DNA of 64,000 nt from Ancylomarina sp. 16SWW S1-10-2 (GTDB taxonomy: Bacteria; Bacteroidota; Bacteroidia; Bacteroidales; Marinifilaceae), in contig NZ_SADB01000009.1 of the NCBI RefSeq assembly GCF_009669305.1, positions 164,611-228,610 on the forward strand. The letters are read 5' to 3'. Every line of letters starts with the position of its first letter. Positions within the stretch are counted from its first letter, which is position 1. Of the stretch, positions 24,234 to 34,892 are shown piece after piece. Under the pieces are notes generated by a model. The model saw only the letters and a program-made list of their open reading frames with translations. It had not been told where the DNA came from and did not search any database. The position numbers and the translations under genes were made by a program.

Positions 24234-25019
24234 ATGAAGAAACAATGGTACTATGTCGAGAATGGAGATAAAAAAGGCCCATACTTTGCGGATGAATTAA
24301 AAGGTAAAATCGAAAAAGAGACATTGCTTTGCTGCGATGGCATGAAAGATTGCGAAAAAGCTGAGTTGATTCCTGAATTTAAAAGCTTTTTTATGCCTAT
24401 CCCTTCTATGCCTAGAAATATAAAAGTTAGTACAAAGACCTATTCTCGTATATCTAATAGTGTTATAGAATCATGGATTTTTGCTGGATTTAGTATCTTG
24501 ATTTGCGTTTTAGAACTTACTGGTTATAAAGATTCCAATTATTATACACCTGCAATTTTTTTGAGTGGAACGACCCTTATTAGGGTGTTTTTGGGATTAA
24601 AGAGGTATTTCTCTAAGGTGTTACATAAAAATGGTTTAAGCCGAATAATGGGCTGGTTGATTGCAAGTTTAATCCCCATTTACTTTTTTCTGTTAATAGC
24701 TAGTAGGAAAAGAGCTGAAGATAATTTGTTAGAAGAAATGGGAACTGTTTTTATTGCTATGCTAATATTAGCATTAATCATACATGTTTATCTGTTTATT
24801 CGATTAAGAATTAAGCTGTCCAAGCAAATAGTAGTAGGCATAGAGGAATTGAAGGTCTTTGCTTCTTTGCAATTGTTTCTTTTCCCTATATCGCTAGTTT
24901 TAGGAATGGCTTATGGAGAAGTAGATTTTTTCATAATCATGAAAACAATAATGCTTCTAGTGCCGTTTTACTTTTTAATAAAAGGGCTACAAAAAATTGA
25001 GAATGGACTTGTTCGTTAG
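24234..25019 (+). CDS. GYF_2/DUF4339-domain integral membrane protein
   Basis: 261 residues. Residues 1-50 (WYYVENGDKKGPYFADELKG) match the GYF_2 (DUF4339) domain, which has the form W-Y-y-x-n-G-x-x-x-G-P. In bacteria this domain is usually fused to membrane regions and is assumed to bind peptides or proteins. Residues about 80-255 hold about six hydrophobic segments (for example SWIFAGFSILICVLELTG, IMGWLIASLIPIYFFLLIAS and VFIAMLILALIIHVYLFI). The gene stands alone, more than 500 bases from either neighbour. No enzymatic motif is visible and the function is unknown. Confidence 0.65.
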   Translation: MKKQWYYVENGDKKGPYFADELKGKIEKETLLCCDGMKDCEKAELIPEFKSFFMPIPSMPRNIKVSTKTYSRISNSVIESWIFAGFSILICVLELTGYKDSNYYTPAIFLSGTTLIRVFLGLKRYFSKVLHKNGLSRIMGWLIASLIPIYFFLLIASRKRAEDNLLEEMGTVFIAMLILALIIHVYLFIRLRIKLSKQIVVGIEELKVFASLQLFLFPISLVLGMAYGEVDFFIIMKTIMLLVPFYFLIKGLQKIENGLVR

Positions 25020-25554
25020 GTTGCACAAGAAGTTTATAAATCGACTTTGTTTCTTTATGAAATAATAAGGCTTTATCTCTAATGGAATTGCGAGTAATAG
25101 ATGTCTTATTTTCTCTATTTCTGTAAAAAAGACGTTAGGCGTTTTAAGGACAGAATTTAGTTTCCTTTAATTATTTTGGAATCTCAACCTCTATTTTAAA
25201 CCTGTTCTTTATATCTAGAGGTTCAAGAAGCTTTGTGTTCTCTTAAGTTATGGGAATATCATTTTTTAGGTTTTTAATTAGATTGATATCATGATTTAAA
25301 AGATAAAAAAATGATTATTTATTATTAAAATTTCACTTTAAAAGTTGAAATTGTTTTGGTGTATTTTGATGCGAAGTCCTTTACTAAACCTAGATTTAAG
25401 TGTGCAGAAAGAATTAATTATTCTGTATGTGCTGTAAATTCAATAGGTTTGGTGTTGTGATTAAAATGTCCATGCTTTTGAGAGAATTGTCCATTGGGCG
25501 AAAACGATTTCGAAGTACGTTTGCGTCAAGATTATTTAATAAACCTATAAATCT
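25020..25554. other. Intergenic region upstream of the PUL
   Basis: These 535 AT-rich bases contain no recognisable gene. The only supported element is the promoter immediately in front of the SusC-like gene (25494-25523). Confidence 0.5.
25494..25523 (+). promoter_or_regulatory. Promoter of the susCD genes
   Basis: TTG at 25494-25496 and TACGTTTG at 25516-25523 are separated by 19 bases, fitting the Bacteroidota pattern TTG-N19-TAnnTTTG. The predicted start lies about 25 bases before the ATG at 25555. Confidence 0.7.
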
Positions 25555-28500
25555 ATGAAGAAATTTAAATTATTAATGCTAGCCTTACTATTAGGCTTAT
25601 CATCTCACACGTGGGCGCAAACCTTTGAAGTTTCCGGTGTCGTTGTAGATGACCAAAACATAACAATACCTGGTGTATCTGTTATTTTAAAAGGTACAAC
25701 AATGGGTACATCAACTGATCTTGATGGTAAATTTTCATTTGCTGTTAATGATGGAGCTGGTACTTTGGTCTTTTCTTTTGTAGGATTCAAAACTCAGGAG
25801 ATCTTATTAGATGGGAGAACGACCCCTTATAACGTACAATTAGCTATTTCAGCAATTGGATTGAATGAAGTTGTGGCAATTGGTTACGGTTCAGTTAAAA
25901 AAAGTGATTTAACAGGTTCTGTATCTTCTCTTGATTCGGAAAAATTAACCGAGACGAGCAAGACTGATGTTGGTCAGGCTGTTCAAGGGCAAATAGCAGG
26001 GGTTGATGTTCGTAAATTAAGTTCTAAACCTGGTGCTCCACTTTCTATTCGGATTCGTGGTAATACCGTAATTAAAAATAACAATATCAGTAGAGATGGT
26101 GTTGACGACAACTTGGATGATGATTTATCGAAACCTTTATTTGTAGTAGATGGAATCTTCATGAGTGATATAGGTGTCATTAATCCTTCGGATATTGAAA
26201 AGATGGATGTGTTGAAAGATGCTTCTGCAACTGCAATTTATGGTTCTCGTGGAGCCAATGGTGTTATTATTATTACAACTAAATCGGGTGTTAGTGGTAA
26301 AATGAAAATTACCTATGCAGGTAGTTTTGGTGTAAACAGTGCTGTGAATAAACCTGATTTTATGTCAGGTGATAAGTATGTTGAATATGTTTCTGATTAT
26401 TTAAAAGGTGAGCAATGGGTTAGTCAATGGGCTGATGGTAGTGCTACTGTTGCTGATTATAACGCAACTGTTATTGATACGGATACACAATTCTTTGATG
26501 AGAATGAAAGAAATAATATCGCTAATAGAAATTATACCGATTGGGCTGATCTTTTAAGAAATACAGGTATACAAACAAGTCATACTATTGGAGTTTCTGG
26601 TGGTAGCGATGGATTGGTTTACAACGCCTCTGTTGCTTATACCAAAGATGAAGGTTTAATGGGAATCGAAGGTTACGAACGTTACAATATTAGCTCTTCG
26701 TTGACGAAGAAAATTAATGATGAATTTACTGCTGGTATTCGTACTTATTTTGCTTATTCAGAACGTGAAGAAGGAAGTAAGGAGTTGTTTCGAAGTTCTC
26801 TTCGTTTGGCTCCAACAGTAAATCCTTACAATGAAGATGGTTCAATTAAATTAATTCCTGATGCACAGGATGTTCGTTTTATAAATCCTATTTATGAGTC
26901 GAATGGTTCATGGGAAACAAATACACGCAAGTATAATATTATTGCCAATGCATTTTTAGAATACAAACCTAATAAGTGGTTTAATTTTAAATCTAATTTT
27001 GCTCCAGAATTCATTACTGGGAGAAGCGGAGAGTATAGAGGTTTGTTAACAAAAACAGCTCGTAATGATCAATCTCGTACACGTGCTTACTACGATACGG
27101 ATTATAGCAATTCTTATGCGTGGGATAATATTGCAAACTTCGATTTTCAAGTTGCCGAAGGTCACAACTTAAAAGCAACTTTAATCTCGTCTATTTATTA
27201 TCAACAAGAAGAAGGTACAGCTCTTCAGGTTCGTAATATCGATTCTGATTCTTACTCTTTCTATAATACGGGTGGTGGCGATGATGTGAAAACTTATGAC
27301 ACATACTTTTCAAAAGAAACATTGTCTTCTTTTGCAACTCGTATTAATTATAATGTTAATGAGAAATACCTATTCACCTTTACAGGTCGATATGATGGTT
27401 CTTCCAAATTAGCTGATGGAAACAAATGGGCATTTTTCCCTTCTGCAGCTTTCGCATGGAGAATGAGCGAGGAAAATTTCATGGCCGATGTTGATTGGGT
27501 GTCGAACTTAAAGGTTCGTTTGAGTTACGGTGAATCAGGTAACGATGCTACAGTTAGTCGTTATGCATCTCAGGCATATTTAACTGATGATAGCTATCTG
27601 TTTGGTGACAATTCTGCAGCTGCAAAAGTCATTGATGATTTGTCGAATGCTGATTTAGGTTGGGAAAGATCTAAAGAATACAATTTTGGTGTAAATATTG
27701 GATTGTTTGGTGGAAGAGTAAGAATGGAAGCTGAATACTATAACAAAAAAACAGTTGATGCTATTTTAGGAAAAACACTAATGGCTGTAACTGGTTTTTC
27801 TTCTGCCGAAGGAAACTATGGTTCTGTTAGAAATAAAGGGATTGAATTAGTGTTGAATACCGTAAATATTAAAACTGATAATTTTAAATGGGAAACCAGC
27901 ATCAACTTCGCAAAGAATAAAAATGAGGTGCTTGCTCTAACGGGTAATGTTGATAAAGAGGTGTACGGAGATCATGGTGTGCTTCAGGTAGGTGAAGCTA
28001 TTGATGCAATGTACGATTATGAGAGAGCAGGTATTTGGCAAATGGATGAAGCTGCTGAGGCTGCTACTTTTGGACAAGTTCCAGGTATGAATAAATTTGT
28101 TGATCAGAACAATGATGGTCAAATTACTGCTGATGAAGATAAGGTAGTGATTGGTTCTAACTCTCCAGATTGGACTGGTGGAATGACGAATAAATTCAAA
28201 TATAAAAATTTCGATTGTTCGGTAATGATATACACTCGTCAAGGCGTTTTGGGTAGTTCAGAGTTTTATCAGAATTTTTCAACTCAAAATGGAGATGTGG
28301 CATTTAACCATCTTGATATGGACTATTGGACTCCAAATAATCAGGATTCTAATAACGCAATGCCAGGTGCTGCTTTATCTGATGGTACAGCTTCAGAGTG
28401 GTATTATGAAGATATGTCGTTTGTGAAAGTGGGTAACATTGGTTTTGGTTACAAAGTTCCAAAAGCTTTATTGGATAAACTTCACATCTCAAATTGTAGA

Positions 28501-28635
28501 GTATCTCTTGACCTTCAGAACCCATTTACATTTACCGATTACAAAGGTCCAGATCCTGAAACAGGTTTGCAAAATTCTTATGGAATGGCTTATTCTGTAC
28601 GTACTGTATTATTCGGACTTAAATTTAATTTGTAA
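25555..28635 (+). CDS. susC: SusC/RagA-family TonB-dependent outer-membrane transporter
   Basis: 1,026 residues. After the signal peptide (ending THTWAQ-like, SSHTWAQ) come a carboxypeptidase-regulatory-like domain (about 24-105, VSGVVVDDQNITIPGVSVIL), a TonB-box-like stretch (EVVAIGYGSVKKSDLTGSV) and the plug domain (about 125-245, with DIEKMDVLKDASATAIYGSR). The rest is a 22-strand-type barrel ending in ...VLFGLKFNL. A short acidic EF-hand-like loop, DQNNDGQITADED, lies near residue 850, as in many SusC proteins. It should import the oligosaccharides made at the cell surface, together with the SusD-like lipoprotein encoded 112 bases downstream. A consensus promoter sits directly upstream. 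The identity of the imported glycan cannot be read from the sequence. Confidence 0.95.
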   Translation: MKKFKLLMLALLLGLSSHTWAQTFEVSGVVVDDQNITIPGVSVILKGTTMGTSTDLDGKFSFAVNDGAGTLVFSFVGFKTQEILLDGRTTPYNVQLAISAIGLNEVVAIGYGSVKKSDLTGSVSSLDSEKLTETSKTDVGQAVQGQIAGVDVRKLSSKPGAPLSIRIRGNTVIKNNNISRDGVDDNLDDDLSKPLFVVDGIFMSDIGVINPSDIEKMDVLKDASATAIYGSRGANGVIIITTKSGVSGKMKITYAGSFGVNSAVNKPDFMSGDKYVEYVSDYLKGEQWVSQWADGSATVADYNATVIDTDTQFFDENERNNIANRNYTDWADLLRNTGIQTSHTIGVSGGSDGLVYNASVAYTKDEGLMGIEGYERYNISSSLTKKINDEFTAGIRTYFAYSEREEGSKELFRSSLRLAPTVNPYNEDGSIKLIPDAQDVRFINPIYESNGSWETNTRKYNIIANAFLEYKPNKWFNFKSNFAPEFITGRSGEYRGLLTKTARNDQSRTRAYYDTDYSNSYAWDNIANFDFQVAEGHNLKATLISSIYYQQEEGTALQVRNIDSDSYSFYNTGGGDDVKTYDTYFSKETLSSFATRINYNVNEKYLFTFTGRYDGSSKLADGNKWAFFPSAAFAWRMSEENFMADVDWVSNLKVRLSYGESGNDATVSRYASQAYLTDDSYLFGDNSAAAKVIDDLSNADLGWERSKEYNFGVNIGLFGGRVRMEAEYYNKKTVDAILGKTLMAVTGFSSAEGNYGSVRNKGIELVLNTVNIKTDNFKWETSINFAKNKNEVLALTGNVDKEVYGDHGVLQVGEAIDAMYDYERAGIWQMDEAAEAATFGQVPGMNKFVDQNNDGQITADEDKVVIGSNSPDWTGGMTNKFKYKNFDCSVMIYTRQGVLGSSEFYQNFSTQNGDVAFNHLDMDYWTPNNQDSNNAMPGAALSDGTASEWYYEDMSFVKVGNIGFGYKVPKALLDKLHISNCRVSLDLQNPFTFTDYKGPDPETGLQNSYGMAYSVRTVLFGLKFNL

Positions 28636-28747
28636 GACATAACTGATAAAATTAAAACAATAAAACAGGTATAGCTAAGCGAATGAGGAGGAGATGTAAT
28701 TGAATCTTTTATCGATTAAGCTTTAGAGTTTTAAAAATTTTGAACAT

Positions 28748-30424
28748 ATGAAAATAGTAAATAAAATTTTATATACGAGTTCACTGTTAAGTCTTTTAAT
28801 TGGATTTAACTCGTGTGAAAGTTATTTGGAGGAAGAAAATCCATCCGAAATAACTTCGGAAAGTTATATTACCGAAAGTACTGCTGATGAATTAGTTGTT
28901 GGAGTTTATGAGGCAGAACGTGAGGTTTATAAAGACTATGAGTCAATGTTTTTTGGAACAGATATCTTTACTTCACAAAATGCGTTGTATAACTATAATG
29001 CATTAAATGAGTATTATAATTTGAATTCATCCTCAGATGGAATAGAAGATATTTGGGATAATAACTACTCAGTAATTAGTAAGGCAAATACAGTGATTAA
29101 TCGTTACGAAAACGAAATCAATTGGAGTGAATCTAATTTAGAGTCAAAAGCGTCTGGTATTGCTCAAGCTAAAGGTTTGAGAGGATTAGCTTACTACAAT
29201 TTAGTGCAACAATTTGGCGGTGTCGTTTTGACTTTAGACGAGATAAATAGTATCGATTTTTCCTATACTCGTTCTACTGAAGAGGAAGTTTTTACTCAAA
29301 TTATTAAGGATTTAGAGGATGCTATTCCTGATCTTGAATCAAATCCTGATTTTGGACGATTCTCAAAAAGAGCAGCTCAGCATGTATTAGCTGATGTTTA
29401 TGTTACTCGTGGTTATAAATCTTTTGGAAATTCAACTGATTTTACAACTGCTGCAGCACTTGCTGTTTCTGCTATTGATTCTTACGATATCAGAAGCCAA
29501 TCTTATGCTGAAGTGTTTGACTACGGTAATCAGGAAAATGACGAGATTTTATTCTCAATTCAGTATAGTAGTGGTGGTGAGTCTGATGATCATGATAATG
29601 ACAAACAAGGTCTTTTTATGAATCAGGTTTTCAACTATGTTGGTATTGAAAGAACAACAAGTACTTATGGAGAATCTCTTACTGGTAAAGAAATTATGCC
29701 TACCGACTTCTTTTATGCTTTGTTCGATGATAACGATACTAGAGATGATGCAACTTTTTTCCGTGTATTATTCGCTACCGAAGAAACTTCTTATACTTCT
29801 GATAACGGAATTGATCCTATTAGTATTGGTGATACAATAATTTATTATCCTAAAAATAGCTTAGAGACTGCTGATTTGAATGATAAATTAAATAGATACT
29901 ACGTATATCAACCAGGTCAGTACACTTATGATGCTGTTACTGAAAATGTAGATGGCGCTATTTATCAATATACAAATAATTTTGAGAAAACTAATTTTCC
30001 TATTTTCAAGAAATTTAATGATGTAAATTCCCTTGGTACTGATGGTGGTGAAAGAGATACTTACGTATTTCGTGTAGCTGAAACATACCTAATTGCTGCT
30101 GAGGCATATTTAGAAGCGGGTAACATAAGCGAAGCTCTAAAGTATATCAATCTGGTTCGTGAGCGTGCAACAGGTGTTGCTAACTATTATACTAGTTTAG
30201 ATATTGATGATATTTTAAATGAGCGTGCTTTGGAATTAGCAGGTGAATCAAATCGTTGGAATATCCTAAAAAGAACTGGTAAATTAGAGGAAAGAATTAA
30301 CCTTTATAATCCTCATGTAATTAATCATGGAACTTTTGATGATGCTACTCACTTGGTACGTCCTATTCCTGCGGACGAAATGGAGCTTAGTAATGGTTCA
30401 TTAGTACAGAATACAGGGTATTAA
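28748..30424 (+). CDS. susD: SusD/RagB-family glycan-binding lipoprotein
   Basis: 558 residues with a lipoprotein signal (lipobox ...LIGFNSC, followed by acidic residues that in Bacteroidota favour surface export). The SusD N-terminal region (about 25-230) contains AKGLRGLAYYNLVQQFGG. The RagB/SusD C-terminal region (about 300-558) has ETYLIAAEAYLEAGNISEAL and a terminal MELSNGSLVQNTGY motif typical of the family. It caps the SusC-like transporter and binds the target glycan at the cell surface. A strong terminator follows the gene, so the SusCD pair may be expressed at higher level than the enzymes downstream. Confidence 0.95.
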   Translation: MKIVNKILYTSSLLSLLIGFNSCESYLEEENPSEITSESYITESTADELVVGVYEAEREVYKDYESMFFGTDIFTSQNALYNYNALNEYYNLNSSSDGIEDIWDNNYSVISKANTVINRYENEINWSESNLESKASGIAQAKGLRGLAYYNLVQQFGGVVLTLDEINSIDFSYTRSTEEEVFTQIIKDLEDAIPDLESNPDFGRFSKRAAQHVLADVYVTRGYKSFGNSTDFTTAAALAVSAIDSYDIRSQSYAEVFDYGNQENDEILFSIQYSSGGESDDHDNDKQGLFMNQVFNYVGIERTTSTYGESLTGKEIMPTDFFYALFDDNDTRDDATFFRVLFATEETSYTSDNGIDPISIGDTIIYYPKNSLETADLNDKLNRYYVYQPGQYTYDAVTENVDGAIYQYTNNFEKTNFPIFKKFNDVNSLGTDGGERDTYVFRVAETYLIAAEAYLEAGNISEALKYINLVRERATGVANYYTSLDIDDILNERALELAGESNRWNILKRTGKLEERINLYNPHVINHGTFDDATHLVRPIPADEMELSNGSLVQNTGY

Positions 30425-30460
30425 AATAAATTTAAGTTAGATTTATTAGTAATCTTTCAA

Positions 30461-30493
30461 GCGGGCAGGCAATAAAGGCCTGCCCGCTTTTTA
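30461..30493 (+). terminator. Rho-independent terminator after susD
   Basis: GCGGGCAGGC (30461-30470) pairs perfectly with GCCTGCCCGC (30478-30487) across a 7-base loop, followed by a run of T. Ten GC-rich pairs make it one of the strongest terminators in the window. Confidence 0.92.
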
Positions 30494-30641
30494 TTTTAAA
30501 CTAGTGCTAAGCTGAGTCTCTAAATTTAGTATCGGGAATATTGTGTAATTACATATTAACAAAGACTTATTACTTTTCATAACACTAATGAACTTATTGA
30601 AACTCCAACTACGAAGTGGAGATTGAATTAACAACGAAACG

Positions 30642-32225
30642 ATGAAGAATAGATTGAACTATAGATTAGCAAGAACATTTTGTTTGTTTAATATTATTGC
30701 TTTGTGTTTTGTCTCAGGATTTGATGCATCGGCTAAATCAAAGCACAAAAAATATGTAGTTACTGAGTTTGGTTCTGTAAATGATGGAATAACCATAAAT
30801 ACATTAGCAATCCAAACCTTAATAAATAAGGTGAATAAAAGAGGTGGAGGAACTATTGTTTTTCCTACTGGAGAATATTTGTCTGGTAGTTTGTTGATGA
30901 AATCGAATGTGAATTTGTATTTGGAAAAGGATGCCATATTATTGGGGAGTATTAATCCATTGGATTATCCACAGGTTGATATGCCTGGGAGACCAAAATT
31001 ACCGAGTAGAGATGATAACTCTCAGATGGCATTTTTGGTGGCTCATAAAGCAAATGATTTTACAATTTCAGGCGAAGGAAAGATTGATGGACAAGGCAGA
31101 GCTTTGGCTTTAACAATTGATAGTTTGTATCATGCAGGAGAATTAGTTGATCCGAAGTACAGTACACGCAGAAATCGGCCACACGAAACCGCTCGACCTA
31201 AATTATTTCGCTTTTCACAATGTAATAATGTGAATATTTTAAATCTAAATCTTTGGAATGCATCCTGTTGGGGACTTTCATTCGAGTTGTGCAAAAATTT
31301 GACTCTCGACAGTTTAAAAGTGGTGAATAGAGCCTATTGGAACAATGATGGAATGGATATTACCGATTGTACAAATGTGAGAATTACCAATTGTGATGTC
31401 GATTCGGCTGATGATGGAATTTGCTTAAAATCATACTATCCAGGATATTGTAATGACTCAATTTACATTGCAAATTGTACCATTCGAAGTAGTGCTAGTG
31501 CGATTAAATTCGGTACAGCTTCTTATGGCGGTTTTAAAAATGTTAGCATTAAAAATATCAATATTTATGATACTTTTCGTTCTGCAATTGCTATTGAATC
31601 GGTAGATGGAGGAGTTATTGAGAATATAGAGGTTTCCAATATTGTGGCAGAGAATACAGGAAATGCCATTTTTATCCGATTAGGTCATCGTGATGGTAAA
31701 AAACCTGGAAGGATAAAGAATATTTACATTCACGATATTAAAGTGCAGGTACCATTTGGAATTCCTGATCTAGCTTATGACATGCGTGGACCAGCTGTGA
31801 ATTTCTTTCACAATCCACTTCCTTCTTCCATTTCTGGGATTCCTGGACATTTAGTCGAAGATGTTATGATTGAGAATATAGAAATCACCTATCCAGGCAG
31901 ATCTTCAAAAGGAATGGCTTATGTACCTCTTAGTCGATTAAATATGGTTCCTGAAAGAATAAAAAGTTATCCAGAATTTACCATGTTTGGTGAATTACCT
32001 GCCTGGGCTTTTTATGTGCGCCATGTGAAAGGAATTACGGTGAAGAACGTGAACCTGAAATTAGAAAATGAAGATTATCGACCTGCATTTGTTTTCGATC
32101 AGGTGGAAGATATTGAAATGGATCAAGTTAAACTGCCTGCAGTAAAACACAAACAAGTTGTTTTGAAGGAAACAAAAGAGGTGAAGCTTAGTTCTGATTT
32201 AGAGGGAAAGAAAAAAGAATTGTAA
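30642..32225 (+). CDS. GH28-family glycoside hydrolase (polygalacturonase-like)
   Basis: 527 residues, with a signal peptide at about 1-32. The protein is a right-handed parallel beta-helix starting with the pectinase N-terminal motif (VTEFGSVNDGITINTLAIQ). GH28 acidic residues are visible: D236 in WNNDGMDI, and D257/D258 in DSADDGICLKS. A GRIK sequence lies further on. The usual GHG loop after the aspartate pair is replaced by SSASAIKFGTAS, as in many Bacteroidota members that are not classical polygalacturonases. The family hydrolyses alpha-linked galacturonic acid or rhamnogalacturonan-type bonds; which bond is cut here cannot be settled from sequence. The stop lies 16 bases before the first GH3 gene, so the two are co-transcribed. 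Confidence 0.88.
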   Translation: MKNRLNYRLARTFCLFNIIALCFVSGFDASAKSKHKKYVVTEFGSVNDGITINTLAIQTLINKVNKRGGGTIVFPTGEYLSGSLLMKSNVNLYLEKDAILLGSINPLDYPQVDMPGRPKLPSRDDNSQMAFLVAHKANDFTISGEGKIDGQGRALALTIDSLYHAGELVDPKYSTRRNRPHETARPKLFRFSQCNNVNILNLNLWNASCWGLSFELCKNLTLDSLKVVNRAYWNNDGMDITDCTNVRITNCDVDSADDGICLKSYYPGYCNDSIYIANCTIRSSASAIKFGTASYGGFKNVSIKNINIYDTFRSAIAIESVDGGVIENIEVSNIVAENTGNAIFIRLGHRDGKKPGRIKNIYIHDIKVQVPFGIPDLAYDMRGPAVNFFHNPLPSSISGIPGHLVEDVMIENIEITYPGRSSKGMAYVPLSRLNMVPERIKSYPEFTMFGELPAWAFYVRHVKGITVKNVNLKLENEDYRPAFVFDQVEDIEMDQVKLPAVKHKQVVLKETKEVKLSSDLEGKKKEL

Positions 32226-32241
32226 ACGTATAAATTGTATC

Positions 32242-34662
32242 ATGATAAGATTATATAAGTTGCTTTTTTCTGTTTTGTGCCTGCTTTTTTTAAGCTCTGC
32301 AGGAATCAAAAAGGACAAACAAAATATTTACAAGAAGGGATGGATTGATTTTAATAAAAATGGATTCAAAGATGTTTTTGAAGATCCAACTCAGGCAAAT
32401 GATGCCCGAGTACAAGATCTTTTGTCGCAAATGACCATGGAAGAGAAAACCTGTCAAATGGTGACCTTATATGGCTATTCTAGAATTCTGAAGGATGAAT
32501 TGCCTACCCCAGAATGGAAAAATAGTGCATGGAAAGATGGTATTGCTAATATCGATGAACATCTAAATACCATTGCTTTTCGTCCAAAATCAGAAACACA
32601 ATATTCTTTTCCTCATAGCAAGCACGCCGAGGCAATCAATACCATTCAAAAATGGTTTATCGAAGAAACTCGTTTGGGTATTCCTGTAGATTTTACCAAT
32701 GAAGGAACACACGGATTGTGTCACGATAGGGCAACACCTTTGCCAGCTCCAATTGGTATCGGTTGTACTTGGAATAAAGAGCTTGTACGTCATGCAGGTG
32801 AAATTATTGGACGTGAAGCCAAAGCTTTGGGATATACTAATGTTTATGCGCCAATACTCGATGTAGCCCGAGATCAGCGATGGGGAAGGATATTGGAGTG
32901 CTTTAGCGAAGATCCTTTTCTAATTTCAGAATTAGGAACACAAATGACATTGGGAATTCAATCGCAAGGTGTTGCTTCAACTTTAAAGCATTATGCTGTA
33001 TATAGTGTTCCGAAAGGAGGTCGGGAGGGAAATGCTCGTACCGATCCACATGTGGCGCCGCGCGAAATGCATCAGCTTTATTTGTATCCATTTAAAAAAG
33101 TTATTGAACAAGCGTCACCTCTTGGAATAATGAGTAGTTATAACGATTATGATGGTGTGCCAATTACTGGAAGTCATTATTTTTTAACCGAATTGTTACG
33201 AGAGAAATTCGGATTTAAGGGATATGTAGTGTCTGATAGTGACGCGGTTAAGTTTCTATCTTCCAAACATCATGTGGCCGAAGATTATAAGGAATCGGTA
33301 CGACAAGTTGTTGAAGCTGGATTGAATGTGCGTACGAATTTTAAAACACCAGAATCTTATTTGGAACCCTTGCGTGAATTAATTCAGGAAGGTAAGATTT
33401 CTATGAAAACCATTGACTCGCGTGTTGCGGATGTTTTATCGGTAAAATTTAAAGTTGGTTTGTTCGATCAACCTTTCGTTAAAAATCCAGAAGAGACAGA
33501 TAAATTGGTACACACCGATGAGGACGAGGCTTTTTCCAAGCAAATTAGTAAAGAATCTTTGGTTCTGTTAAAGAACGAAAATAAACTACTTCCTCTCAAA
33601 ATCAATAAACTGAAAAATGTACTTGTTGTTGGTCCTTTGGCCAATGAAGTACGTTATACATACAGTCGATATGGTCCGTCGAAAAATACGGCGATTTCCA
33701 TTTATCAAGGCATTAAAAAATATGGTGGTGAAAAGTTAAATGTAGAATACGAAAAAGGTTGTGATGTAATTGATCCAGATTGGCCAGGAAGTGAAATTAT
33801 TCCAACACCGCTTTCTGATTTAGAACAATCGGGAATAGATGCAGCAGTACAAAAAGCTAAGGAGTCGGATGTTATTATTGCCGTACTTGGAGAAGATGAG
33901 AAAAGAGTGGGAGAGTCTCGTTCGAGAACCTCTCTTGGATTACCAGGTAGACAATTTCAATTGATTCAGGCTTTGTACGCTACTGGAAAACCTGTCGTAT
34001 TAGTACTTGTAAATGGTCATCCACTCACAATTAATTGGGAGAATAGGTATATTCCTGCAATTTTGGAAGCTTGGTTTCCTGGTCCTTCTGTTGGAGATGC
34101 AATTGCCGAAACACTTTTTGGTGATTACAACCCGGGAGGTAAACTGTCAGTAACTTTTCCTAAAACGGTAGGCCAAATTCCATATAATTTTCCTTGCAAA
34201 CCAGGTTCACAGGCTAGTCAGCCAGGCGAAGGGCCGAATGGCTACGGAAATACGCGTGTTTTGGGTTCTTTGTATCCTTTCGGATATGGTTTGAGTTACA
34301 CCTCTTTCGAATACAGTAATCTACAAGTAACTCCTGAGGAAACTCACTCAAGAGGCGACATTCATGTATCTTTTGCTGTTAAAAACACAGGAGATCGCGA
34401 AGGCGATGAAGTGGTTCAGTTGTATGTTAGTGATGAGGTAAGTAGTGTGACGACTTATGAGTCGCAACTACGCGGATTTGAGCGTGTTCATTTATTGACG
34501 GGTGAAACAAAAACTGTAGATTTTGTTTTGCATCCAGATGATTTGGAACTGTTGGATATAAATATGAATTGGACCGTAGAACCAGGTACTTTTAAGGTGA
34601 TGATTGGAAGTTCATCGGAAAATATTCATTTGACAAATGAATTTAAAATATTTGATAAATAG
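32242..34662 (+). CDS. GH3 family beta-glycosidase, copy 1 of a tandem pair
   Basis: 806 residues with a Sec signal. The mature N-terminus carries an EF-hand-like acidic loop (GWIDFNKNGFKDVFEDP) before the GH3 N-terminal barrel (about 55-400). The barrel includes KHYAVYS and GYVVSDSDAV, whose first aspartate (D332) is in the place of the catalytic nucleophile. The GH3 C-terminal domain (about 430-650, with ESLVLLKNENKLLPL) and a fibronectin III-like domain (about 695-800, DEVVQLYVSDEVSSV) follow. GH3 covers beta-glucosidases, beta-xylosidases and alpha-arabinofuranosidases; specificity is not visible. A very similar paralogue follows 230 bases downstream. Confidence 0.9.
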   Translation: MIRLYKLLFSVLCLLFLSSAGIKKDKQNIYKKGWIDFNKNGFKDVFEDPTQANDARVQDLLSQMTMEEKTCQMVTLYGYSRILKDELPTPEWKNSAWKDGIANIDEHLNTIAFRPKSETQYSFPHSKHAEAINTIQKWFIEETRLGIPVDFTNEGTHGLCHDRATPLPAPIGIGCTWNKELVRHAGEIIGREAKALGYTNVYAPILDVARDQRWGRILECFSEDPFLISELGTQMTLGIQSQGVASTLKHYAVYSVPKGGREGNARTDPHVAPREMHQLYLYPFKKVIEQASPLGIMSSYNDYDGVPITGSHYFLTELLREKFGFKGYVVSDSDAVKFLSSKHHVAEDYKESVRQVVEAGLNVRTNFKTPESYLEPLRELIQEGKISMKTIDSRVADVLSVKFKVGLFDQPFVKNPEETDKLVHTDEDEAFSKQISKESLVLLKNENKLLPLKINKLKNVLVVGPLANEVRYTYSRYGPSKNTAISIYQGIKKYGGEKLNVEYEKGCDVIDPDWPGSEIIPTPLSDLEQSGIDAAVQKAKESDVIIAVLGEDEKRVGESRSRTSLGLPGRQFQLIQALYATGKPVVLVLVNGHPLTINWENRYIPAILEAWFPGPSVGDAIAETLFGDYNPGGKLSVTFPKTVGQIPYNFPCKPGSQASQPGEGPNGYGNTRVLGSLYPFGYGLSYTSFEYSNLQVTPEETHSRGDIHVSFAVKNTGDREGDEVVQLYVSDEVSSVTTYESQLRGFERVHLLTGETKTVDFVLHPDDLELLDINMNWTVEPGTFKVMIGSSSENIHLTNEFKIFDK

Positions 34663-34892
34663 GAGGAAAGCATCTAGTTGTAAAGGCTTAAATATTGTGT
34701 TTTTGCTTTTAATAACACATTGGGGAATTTATCCATGCTTGTGGGACAAAAGTCCATATTGGAAATTAATCAAATTTCTATTTTCGTTTTTGATAGGAAA
34801 TAGAAGTTTCCCTGATCGTTTAGTCATCCTTTGTATAAAGCATTAGATGGTAAAATGTACTTGCAGATATTGAATCTATAAATTGGAATATA

